DNA of 64,000 nucleotides from Fragilaria crotonensis (lineage: Eukaryota > Bacillariophyta > Fragilariophyceae > Fragilariales > Fragilariaceae), in contig JAKSYS010000064.1 in the NCBI GenBank assembly GCA_022925895.1, positions 84,056 through 148,055 on the forward strand. The letters are read 5' to 3'. This document shows positions 34,886 to 44,176 of the stretch, in pieces. A model generated the notes under the pieces. That model saw nothing but the letters and a program-made list of their open reading frames with translations. It was not told the DNA's origin and did not search any database. The translations under genes were made by a program, and so were the position numbers. How positions within the stretch are numbered: position 1 is the stretch's first letter; each line of letters opens with the position of its first letter.

Positions 34886-37088
34886 TGGCTGGGTGCAGAA
34901 AAAAAGTCTTTTGGGTAGTAGCCATCGTAGATGTAGTATGCTATAATTTTGGTTATCAATGAATCGAAGAGCGCTCGTTGAGGATTCCTCTATACATTTT
35001 GTATATATTCATGTTATGTAACATAATCCGAAATCGTTGCCGATGAGTGCACAATCGCATTCATGAAGAACACATCAACCTGAGGTCAGGCCTCCTTGAC
35101 AAACTTGTAGTTGAAGTCAAAGGCACAGCGGTGAGTCTTGAACTGGCCAATAAGTTTTGTCAGTGCCACAGGGCCGTAAGTCCTGCAATCGTGTCCTGTT
35201 TGTTCATCAACTTGATTGGTATCGATTGCATGGTATGCCATCAAATACTGCCGCGCTCGTCTTGCAAATCTTCTGATTCTAACCTTTGTTATTACTTCCT
35301 CTGACAGGCAAAAGCACACACTCTTCTTGAAGTTGTCCTTTCCCTTCTTGTCGCGTAAGCTTAGATTTCGATACGCTCCTTTTGCACAAGCCCAGACATA
35401 TTCAACACCCTCGCCAGCAAGTTCTGCATGGCATTTTGGAGTCAAAGGACCGTGACACCAATACTCTTGGCAATGTATTGCAGCATTCCCTCTTCATTTA
35501 TGAAATCATTGCACATGCCCATTATGTGCTGCAAGCTTGTGCGCTCATCAACTATTCCAAAGTCATCTTTCTTCCCGTCAGTGAGTACTGCTTCAAATTC
35601 TCACCGTCAATAAGTCCTCTTTCCCAGAGAATTTGTGACAAACCTTTTGCTTTCCCTTCCCATCCTTCTTTGATCTTTTCAACAGTCTTCGTGATTGCAA
35701 TGTTGTGATGTCCACATAGTTCAACTAACTCCCTTTATTCTTTCCTTCGTTCCGACACCTTTTCCTCGCAGACTAAGTTCCAACTCGGAACGATTTCGTG
35801 GCGTGACAGTTTCCGTTCGAGTTGGATGTCAAATCGGCATTCTTCTCTCTCGCTCTCACTCATCCAGAATGGACCGGAATCAGAGGCGGAAAAAGAGTGA
35901 TTGAATGCTTCGGGCTCAAGCACTCTTTGGAATGGTCGAGAAAGCCCTCTTCCTGTGTGATCAGAGTATCTCGCATCGCAGCTGCCTTGCCCCCGTAAGA
36001 CCTGTTCATCCTATGTTGATTGAGGCCATCCGGACGTTTTTGAGTGGCCAGCACTATGGTCAAACAGGAACACAAAGTCAAAGGATGGGTGCATAACTTT
36101 AGCACATCCACAGCGTCCTCGAACTGGAGTACCATATGATTGTAGGCCCAATAGCCTTCACGGTTCTCGCCATATTCAAAAAGAACAAGAAAGGGAGACT
36201 TGTCTGCTGTCAGCGGTCGCTTCTCAGCACTTCCTAGGATCTCAACTGCTGCCTCAGGATCAGCGTATGTCTGCCCCGCACGTTGAGCATTCACTTGGAC
36301 AAGTATCTCTGGTGGAAGAGATCGGATAAGGCCATGTTCACGGCAAATGAATGCCGATATCATTGTACCACTTCCCTCATCCTTTGGGAGAAGAGGTCTT
36401 TCACCGCTCGGGCCAACCCACATCTTTGTCAGGAAAAGGAATTGTTTAAAAATTGCTTCGTCCTGACCGATGAAGATCACTGCCTTACTGTCGATTGGCT
36501 TTCGAACACTGAGGTTGCCTCCGAAGGGAAGCAAAAGAAGTTGCTCCTCAAAGTCCAACCTGAGCTGTTACCCAAAAGAAGTACCTCCGAGTCCGATTTT
36601 GAAATGTGTGGCGAAAGACTTGAAGCTGCGGTCCGCCTGCTGGAATATCGACCAAATTTGGATCTGTGCTTGTGAGAGGAAGCATTTTATTCACCACTCT
36701 TTTCATTGAACTCAATGAGAACTTGATGTCGTCTCCGATTTGGAACTTCATGTGCATATACATGAGCAGTTGCTCAGCTGGTAGCCATCTCCCATGCAAT
36801 TGTCGTTCGCTAAAAACCCTCCGCAGACAAGTCAAGATAAAAGCAGATCCATTATGTTTGCCGTGTGCATCTAAAGTGGAACTGCTCATTGTGCACTTGA
36901 TGTAGCTTTTGAGCTATAGATGCACACGGGAGGTGGATTTGATCAAAAGATAATTGATATCGAAGGTTAGTGTCAATGAAGCACGATGTTTGACGTGATG
37001 AGTGCATCGGCGGATGGAGTATAGAACCAACATGTCATACTATGGTCTACTGAGGCTACCCTAATTTCCCATTTTCTGCACCCAGCCA
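34886..37088. mobile_element. TA-flanked DDE transposon, 2.2 kb (TGGCTGGGTGCAGAAAA ends)
   Basis: Inverted ends TGGCTGGGTGCAGAAAA, followed by imperfect GGGTAG matches, at 34886 and 37088, flanked by TA (34884-34885 and 37089-37090). The - strand encodes a DDE-type transposase (36558-35086). An inverted internal repeat (CCGTGTGCAT...ATGCACACGG) lies near 36858-36930. The 629-bp element at 7264 shares the ends and this internal part, so this copy is close to the autonomous form. TA duplications put it with Tc1/mariner-like elements. Confidence 0.85.
35086..36558 (-). pseudogene. DDE superfamily transposase, frame-disrupted
   Basis: Reading right to left: I-G-Q-D-E-A-I-F-K-Q and a W-V-G-P-S-G-E-R-P-L-L-P-K segment (36470-36390), followed by M-I-S-A-F. 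Next, after a frame change, F-L-F-D-H-S-A-G-H near 36050. Then, back in frame, R-P-D-G-L-N...M-N-R-S-Y-G-G-K. The C-terminal block is P-K-C-H-A-E-L-A-G-E-G-V-E-Y-V-W-A-C-A-K at about 35440-35375, followed by a basic R-R-A-R-Q-Y-L-M-A-Y. These blocks resemble a transposase type I know from fungi, oomycetes and diatoms; the D-H-S and E-G-V-E-Y blocks are likely catalytic Asp and Glu. At least three frame changes. The start is not certain. Confidence 0.75.
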
Positions 37089-37090
37089 TA

Positions 37091-37620
37091 TTGCTGAATT
37101 CCGTACAGTATTTCTAGTCCTGCAGTACACGATGCTGCTACGAAAACACGTACTGAGTACTGATGCAACATCACGAACGACTGCCAACAGAAAAAACATT
37201 TTTGAAAATTCGGAGGAGAGGGAAAAATCCACGCGAACAAGACGGTCCAGCATCACTTTCAAAAATTTGCATCAGTCACGATATAACTGAGGAATCAACC
37301 AAAGTGATGCACTTTTATAAGGATCAAGATATTGTTTGGTTTGCTGCGTGTACATGTATGGCTGGTTTCATTGTTTTCTTACATGTCGTACAACTTATGT
37401 AGGCTCAGTATAAAATTTCAAGATGTAAAGATTTAGCACCTGACCCTGCATCCTCGCGCATCCAAACAACACGATTGACACCACACAAAAAAACGAGTTG
37501 TCGACCATGATGGTGCAGCAACAATTTCACCAACTTCCACTTCGAAACTGCCGACCCTTTTGATGCACCCAGGTTCAGTATCCATCTGATCACACTTTTC
37601 AACTTGCAAGGGTCGGCAGT
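37091..37620. other. Intergenic region with a 15-bp inverted repeat
   Basis: No gene is seen. A perfect inverted repeat AAACTGCCGACCCTT (37545-37559) / AAGGGTCGGCAGTTT (37608-37622) has a 48-base loop. It could be a solitary transposon end pair or a hairpin. I found no target duplication. Confidence 0.4.
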
Positions 37621-38862
37621 TTGACCACAATGAAGACGCTACAGGCACATTACGAACGTTGGCTCAAAGTCGTCAAACAAAAACGATATGACAACGAAGG
37701 CCTGTTGGACACGACCTATTTTCAAGCAATCAATGCCCAGTTCCAACTAATAAAGCCCTTGGATTTGCTTGATAGGGGCATGGTGCATGGTGAACCAAGA
37801 AATTTCTTTTTTGCTGCCGTGACAACACTTGATGGCTTTGCCACCAAATCTTACTCAAGTACTGGCCGCCGATTCCAACGAGCTGCAATACAATCTTGCA
37901 ATTGGTCACTTCAAGTCACATTGTTTGAACCATAGCATTATCTCAAACTAAGGACAAAATTAACCTTCCAAATTGTCGTAACAATGAACCAAACGTCTTC
38001 TCAATGTGTCCTGGCTGACGAAGAAGTGTAGCACGTCACCTATCGTCTAGTACGAGGACACGCTCCGGACACCCGAAAGAAATCTGCCGCAAAGCCATTT
38101 GGTCATGACTTGACGCTAGTACAGCGTCGTGAAACTTGGAGAACCAAAACTGGTGGTTGGTGTGTTCCCTCCTGGATCAACAGGCACAGACACGGCTAGG
38201 TTGCTTTACAGAGCCAAGGCGCCTCAAATAGGTAAGGCAACAGGAATGTGGATGCTTCCAACAACAGAAGAAGGATGACCATGTCTAGTTGCGTGTCGGT
38301 TAGGCATTTGAATGGATTTGTGGACAACAAGCGGACGTAGCGGCGACCCTTCCATGACGTATGAAAGTCACATACTCAACAAACGCGATACTCGTGAAGA
38401 ACTCAGAGTTTTGGACAGGGTTGGTGCTTCAAGCTATCATCAGAAACAACTCGGAAACCGTGATTTGGTCAACGTTGAGCTATGGCTTCATCCGCTGCTT
38501 TCCCGGAGGCGGAGTTGAGTCACACATCCCTTGCAACTTTCTCCCAATCAGATGTTTGTCGCTTTATTGCTGCTGTCTGATGGGATACATCACGTCCACC
38601 TCAGGAATGGTATTGCTTGCAAGAAATAGAGGGACGTTGAAATTGAAGGCACCACTGTCAGTATTGAAGAAACTGTAATGGCTGGGGTAAACGTTGTTTG
38701 CAATTTGAAACGCTGGTACTCAGCAACCAAGTCTCTGAACTCAAAGAAATTCCCGATCCTGTTCAAGACTCGATCAAACCAGTATCTCGCAAGCATTTCC
38801 AAACAGAGATCCCCCCTGGCAAGCTGTCTCGATATTCCGAGGCAATGAACGCCCTCCAACAC
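37621..38862. other. Degenerate coding-like region, probably old transposon
   Basis: Protein-like frames on both strands (+ 37621-37935; - 38862-38590, with an A-R-Y-W-F-D-R-V-L-N segment) are short and interrupted. The - strand fragment faintly recalls the region before the catalytic domain of piggyBac-type transposases, but I cannot confirm this. I do not assign a gene. Confidence 0.25.
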
Positions 38863-39234
38863 TTCGGAAACGAAATTTTTTGGTGTCAGATGCGATTGAG
38901 TATAGCAGCGTGGGCGAGATGCGTGACTAAGCGTCTACATCGACGCATGTCGTTGAACTCTACATGGAGCGAAGAAGGGTTCAAAGGGAACCTCCTTGGT
39001 CAATGTTGATCCCAGCTTCGTGAATTGATTTGCATCTGCACCTGAAAAGTGTGTTTTTCTACTAATGAAGACCTGTGTTGGAGTTTGGAGTACAATATGA
39101 TTGAGGCGAGGTGGTTGGAGATCGATGCGTCTCCCTTGTTTTTGAGAGCGTTGATGAAAAGATACGGATGTGTTGTCTGCAGCTAAATTTTTTTCATTAC
39201 TGAGGCTACGTGCTCCAACGATATGCAGTCTCAG
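38863..39234. other. Intergenic region left of the self-nested element
   Basis: No gene is visible. It ends at the CAG duplication of the element at 39235. Confidence 0.35.
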
Positions 39235-40907
39235 GAGGTTCCGGAATTTTGGCTTTTTCCTGTATTCGGAGTACTGCACCACGTCGAATCTGCAGATTTC
39301 CCACGTGATAAATCATGCATCATGCTATCATGAAGCAAAAAGAATCCATGCTACAAAACGTCAATCGCGACCACGACAAAAAGTTTATCCAATGATAAAA
39401 TGTCACATCGATTGATGCAACAATTCAGGCATATAAATAGAACGTGTATGACTTCATAATAGAGGTTTTACTGTGTAGGGATAAACGAATATTCGGTTCG
39501 ACTGAAACGTTTCGCTTTTATGTGAAGCATTTCGCTTAAGCGTTTCGCTTCCACGAAGCGTTTCGCGTCAGCATTTCGCTTCAGTGACCCGTTTTGCATT
39601 AATAGGGTTTTTCCTCTTGCAGGACCTCGTCGCAGAGACGAATTGGAGCACGGAGGTTCCGGAATATTGACTTTTTCACTATACTGGAGTACTGTACACT
39701 GTACACGCTGCATTATCGAATGCTTCCTCTCTACCGTAGTAGGTTTTTCATTGTTCAATGGATGGACAAAGCCATGACAATCCGAAACGTCAGCATCGGT
39801 TCTGTCATATGCGATAAATTGATGTGAAAAAGATATACATGGTACATCTACCGACTTGAATAGGATGACATTTTAAAATCTGTCCGTTTCTTATTTAGGG
39901 GTAATGACAGAAAATGATAAATTTGGACTGAAGCATTTCGCTCTCTTGAAGCAAACGCGGAAGCGAAATGCTTCGTGGAAAGCGAAACGCTTCCAGATTT
40001 TACTCCCGTGGAAGCGAAACGCTTCAACCAATAGCGAAGGAATGAGCTCGTCCAGCCCTACGATATAGACCGTGCTCCAATTCGGTTCTGCTACGAGGTC
40101 CTGCAAGAGGAAAAACCCTATTAATGCAAAACGGGTCACTGAAGCGAAATGCTGACGCGAAACGCTTCGTGGAAGCGAAACGCTTAAGCGAAATGCTTCA
40201 CCTAAAAGCGAAACGTTTCAGTCGAACCGAATATTCGTTTATCCCTACACAGTAAAACCTCTATTTTGAAGTCATACACGTTCTATTTATATGCCTGAAT
40301 TTTTGCATCAATCGATCTGACATTTTATCATTGAATAAACTTTTTGTCGTGGTCGCGATTGACGTTTTGTAGCATGGATTCTTTTCGCTTCATGATAGCA
40401 TGATGCATGATTTATCACGTGGGAAATCTGCAGATTCGACGTGGTGCAGTACTCCGTATACAGTAAAAAGCCAAAATTCCGGAACCTCACGGTCTATATC
40501 GTAGGGCTGGACGAGCTCATTCCTTCGCTATTGGTTGAAGCGTTTCGCTTCCACGGGAGTAAAATCTGGAAGCGTTTCGCTTCTACGAAGCATTTCGCTT
40601 AAGCGTTTGCTTCAAGAGAGCGAAATGCTTCAGTCCAAATTTATCATTTTCTGTCATTACCCCTAAATAAGAAACGGACAGATTTTAAAATGTCATCCTA
40701 TTCAAGTCGGTAGATGTTAGTAATGGACCAAGTATATCTTTTTCACATCAATTCATCGCATATGACAGAACCGATGCTGACGTTTCGGATTGTCATGGCT
40801 TTGTCCATCCATTGAACAATGAAAAACCTACGGTAGAGAGGAAGCATTCGATTATGCAGCGTGTACAGTACTCCAGTATAGTGAAAAAGTCAATATTCCG
40901 GAACCTC
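39235..40907. mobile_element. DNA element of about 834 bp, split at its centre by an inverted copy of itself
   Basis: Outer ends GAGGTTCCGGAAT at 39235 and, inverted, ending at 40907, flanked by CAG (39232-39234 and 40908-40910). Its halves (39235-39652 and 40492-40907) add up to 834 bp and, once joined, match the inner element in reverse orientation over the full length. No coding capacity. Clusters of the palindrome GAAGCGAAACGCTTC and variants lie near the centre of each copy. The transposon superfamily is unknown; 3-bp duplications occur in Harbinger and CACTA groups. Confidence 0.85.
39653..40488. mobile_element. Inner copy of the same element, inverted
   Basis: An 836-bp copy with ends GAGGTTCCGGAAT, flanked by an ACG duplication (39650-39652 and 40489-40491). 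The empty site GGAGCACGGTCTAT is preserved within the inner copy itself (inverted near 40060-40080), proving that the outer copy was whole before the insertion. The two copies differ at scattered positions, e.g. CAGAGACGAATTGG versus CAGAACCGAATTGG, so the insertion is not extremely recent or the source copy differed. Confidence 0.9.
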
Positions 40908-40956
40908 CAGGATGAAACCAGCCATATGTGATATGCTTTTGCTAGACGTGATACTA

Positions 40957-41551
40957 CCACATAAAAAGTGCCTGGAGCCGTTTCGACCGCTGGAGCCGTT
41001 AAACAGGGTTTTTTCGCCTCCTCCTACAAAGAAGTCACTCAATTTCAAGAAATTGATAGCACTTGCTATGGAAGAGTTGATCTCTGATATACAATATAAC
41101 AATGTTGTCTGGAGCAGTGAAGAAACCAATTTGTAGACTGGGTTGTAAAGCTCACTGGAAGTTGAGGGGTGGCAGTTTTTCTCCCCTCGGGAATTTCACC
41201 CCATTGATCGCGTACCACCAATAGGGAAAAACTCTGTAGGAGTAGAAAACACGTACAAAAAATCATAGTCAAATGGGGTGAAAATTCTCAACCGATGCCA
41301 AAAAAATGTCTTAAGGTATGTATACATTTAAATGAAGTGCCTGGAGCTGTTAAATTCTAAAATGAGCGTCACATGTTCAGCAACAACTTCATCAATTCTT
41401 GCTCTGGTAAAAGAATGATTAATGTTCTGGATAGCCAAGAACATTATACAGCATTTGTAAGCAAACAGAATTGAAATCAAAGCATTTTTGAGCAAGATAT
41501 CTTTAGTCCACAACGGGGTGAAAGTAACGGCTCCAGGCACTTTTTATGTGG
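40957..41551. mobile_element. MITE with TA duplication (CCACATAAAAAGTGCCTGGA ends)
   Basis: Perfect inverted ends beginning CCACATAAAAAGTGCCTGGA (about 26 bp) at 40957 and ending at 41551, flanked by TA (40955-40956, 41552-41553). The 595-bp interior repeats the CTGGAGCCGTT and TGCCTGGAGC words near the left end. No transposase. Confidence 0.85.
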
Positions 41552-42229
41552 TACCACTTCGCGCACCACCCTGTAGAAAAGAGAGTGGGACAAGATGTTT
41601 CTGTTTGTCTGAAGTTTTCTGAAGTTGGGTGCATCGCACCCGTTCACTATATAATTGATGTATGTACGTATTGTCTAGTAGGATAATTCTTCCGGTAGGT
41701 CGTATCCAACCTTTAACGGTAGAATTTCTGCTGTGAACAAATCGTTCGACATGGGAATGGATATAGCATATGTAGTAGACCGAGTAGAACTACGGTACAA
41801 GTAGCATCCACGAAGGACACGAAGTTCCACTGTGTTTGAAACTTGGAAGTGAGCGATATGCTGCACCTGTCCGACGTTTTTCGAAGTCACTTTTTTATAA
41901 GTACAGCTCCGAGTACATAGTAACCAGAAAGAGTCGTTATTAAGTCGAGCACGTGAATCGACTTCGAGTGTAACTACTCGTACTTGCAGTGCATACTTCG
42001 GAGTTCGATATATGGCAAACAAAATCAGATACAAAGAATCGATCAAATAACGCGCGCCGGGAGGGCGAATTTCGTCGTTGATAGGCGATTCCGTAACGGA
42101 AAAACGTCGGTCGCCAATTGAACCCAAGTAAAGTGAGTAACACATTTCTTCCCACAATTCCCTTGCCATCGTCCTGACATTGCAACAAGTTCGAAACTAA
42201 AAGTTGAACAAAACACGATACCTACGAGA
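41552..42229. other. Upstream region of family member 4
   Basis: A 164-codon open frame on the - strand (42169-41675) has no recognisable motif, and I treat it as chance. The region should hold the promoter of the gene at 42230. Confidence 0.35.
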
Positions 42230-43513
42230 ATGAGATTCACAACCATTTCATTAGCGGCGGCCTTGCTCCTCAGTGCGACTGAGTATGTCATGGCAGCCAA
42301 GGATCAGAAAGAAACATCACTTTTCAAGGATGATCAGAGCTACTGGAACCGTCTCCTTGTAACGAGCGACGTTAGTTCAATCTCAAACGTCCCATCGGCC
42401 GTCCCATCCGATGTCCCTACACCTGTGCCAGAAACACCTCCTCCTACCCCTGAGACTCTTCCTCCTACCCCTGAAACTCTTCCTCCTACCCCTGAGACTC
42501 TTCCTCCTACCCCAGAGACTTTGCCTCCTACCCCAGAGACTCTGCCTCCTACCCCAGAGACTCCTCCTCCTACCCCAGAGACACTTCCACCCACGCCTCC
42601 TCCAACCCAAGAGCCGACTCCACAGCAGCCGATGCTTCCACCTTCTGACTTATGCTTTGCTCAAGTTGACGTTACATGCATCCCTCCAGTCGATCCTGCA
42701 AGTCCAGACGGTGCACTATTCGAGGATTGCGATTCCATTAACATTGCTCCAGCTGAGTGTACTGAGTTCGTTAACTTGTTGACTTTCCGCTTCAACGGAG
42801 GTGACTGCCTTGATTCCAACAACATCCAGGATCCTCGTATCTACAGTTGCGAAGACTTTTTCGACGGTCCTCCGGCTGCTGACGATTTTGGTGCTGAGGC
42901 CTACATGATCATCACTGACATCAAGGGACAAGGCATCAACTACTTCGACGGCATTATCGCGGTTGGCGACGTGTTCAACATCACCAACATCCTTCCAAAC
43001 CCAGTCATCGTGGCCAACGTGAATGTTACGATCTACGATGGCGAGCCTGCGCCCGAGAACATTCGCGAGACGATCATCATCCACACCTCTTGCTCCCAAG
43101 TGACCTTCTTGAAGGATCGCTATGGAGTTCTTGAGCTCATCGGCTTCCAAAACCCAAGTCAAGGATACCAAGCATGTATCGTTCCTGTGTCGTTCGACTT
43201 TGCCATCCAGAACACTGCTGAGGGTTTCAATGCTGTTGTTGAGTCGTTGACCGTGGTCACGAACTTTGACCCACCGAACAATTTCCTCAACTACACTGAT
43301 GAGGTTGTTGGCTTTGTGTTGAACCCTGGCACTGAGCTGCCGTTGACGAGCAACCCCATCAACATTGATCTTTCCATTCGCAAGCGTTACACTGCCCAGG
43401 CGACCGTGCAGGGAGTTTCCCCTGAGGGCTTCAGCTGCCGCGGCAGTGGTTTCACGAACTTCACGGCTGGTGTAGCTGACACCAGACCAACACCATCCCC
43501 TGCCGGTCCATAA
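42230..43513 (+). CDS. Secreted Pro-rich protein with R-L-L site (family member 4)
   Basis: 427 residues, single exon. Signal peptide at 1-23; family block F-K-D-D-Q-S-Y-W-N-R-L-L at 32-43 (R41-L42-L43). Then a short S-x-V-P-S-A-V-P-S-D-V-P-T-P-V-P segment leads into a spacer of about eight P-P-T-P-E-T heptads and the standard C-terminal domain (about 141-425). It has no extra Cys domain. The spacer and C-terminal domain are closest to family member 3, sharing the T-P-P-P-T-Q-E-P-T-P-Q-Q-P junction, V-V-T-N-F-D-P-P and Y-T-A-Q-A-T-V-Q-G at nearly identical DNA sequence. It lies 27 kb away from member 3, separated only by transposons, so the array was probably once compact. Function unknown. 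Confidence 0.85.
   Translation: MRFTTISLAAALLLSATEYVMAAKDQKETSLFKDDQSYWNRLLVTSDVSSISNVPSAVPSDVPTPVPETPPPTPETLPPTPETLPPTPETLPPTPETLPPTPETLPPTPETPPPTPETLPPTPPPTQEPTPQQPMLPPSDLCFAQVDVTCIPPVDPASPDGALFEDCDSINIAPAECTEFVNLLTFRFNGGDCLDSNNIQDPRIYSCEDFFDGPPAADDFGAEAYMIITDIKGQGINYFDGIIAVGDVFNITNILPNPVIVANVNVTIYDGEPAPENIRETIIIHTSCSQVTFLKDRYGVLELIGFQNPSQGYQACIVPVSFDFAIQNTAEGFNAVVESLTVVTNFDPPNNFLNYTDEVVGFVLNPGTELPLTSNPINIDLSIRKRYTAQATVQGVSPEGFSCRGSGFTNFTAGVADTRPTPSPAGP
42431..42592 (+). repeat. In-frame 21-bp tandem repeat, about eight units (P-P-T-P-E-T-x)
   Basis: Units of the type GAGACTCTTCCTCCTACCCC encode E-T-L-P-P-T-P or E-T-P-P-P-T-P. They differ at third positions and at the Pro/Leu codon. This is the spacer of family member 4, homologous to the repeat at 13895-14030 but with more units and more Leu. 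Confidence 0.9.
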
Positions 43514-44176
43514 GGCTGTTCAACTCACCGCCTTGTGCGGGGGACGTTTGAAGAACGACGACGTTGATTCCAAAGAAAGGAAGACGCATTCATCCATCGA
43601 TACAAATTGATATCTTGTGTTAAAAAAGTTAGCGAAAGTGAGTATATTTGACATGATTGCCTGTAGTCTTAGAAACGCATAATTGATGCCTTTTGATGCT
43701 CATTCCGGAATTCTTCGAAGATTGTAAGTTCTTGTGTTTACAAAGTGGTTCTTGTGTTTACAAAGTGTGAGTATAATTGATCTACGTTTGCTTGATGTTG
43801 CCCAAGAAGCGAATCATTGATACTTTCGATGCTAATTGCAATCCATTGAACCTTGCAAATTGACAAATCGTGTGAAATAAAGTTAGCGAGAAGCTATTAG
43901 TTTGATTCTCAGACTCGTTGAGGTTGATGATCGCATTGGCCTGTATGTGGTGATCCTCTCCCTCAGGTGGCCCATCCAAACCATTTTGCAAGATTCAGAG
44001 ATTTCGTTCGTACGGGTAAGTGAATTGCTACCATCAAGGTTGGAAAATGATCCACATTTGTCAGTGGCCTGATGCTCAAGGCAGATAGGAATGCGGTAAC
44101 CAATGATTGATGACTTCATGGATCTCGGACCGCAGTAGACAGGGCTGACAGCTCCTTCCCTCGATATAAAGTCCAT
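43514..44176. other. Intergenic region between convergent genes
   Basis: No gene is seen. An 18-bp direct duplication TTCTTGTGTTTACAAAGT lies near 43728-43766. Two similar GTTAGCGA(A/G)A segments near 43628 and 43880 suggest an old local duplication of a 3' region. Confidence 0.4.

Noticed and set aside
35086-36675. Independent + strand gene (108-130 codon frames at 35382-35708 and 36283-36675)
   Set aside because: These are shadows of the - strand transposase; the recognisable motifs are all on the - strand.
37545-37622. Terminal inverted repeat of a MITE (AAACTGCCGACCCTT pair)
   Set aside because: Only 78 bp in total with no target duplication, so recorded as a simple inverted repeat instead.
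41675-42169. 164-codon - strand gene upstream of family member 4
   Set aside because: No motif, no homology I recognise, and it overlaps the expected promoter of the gene at 42230.
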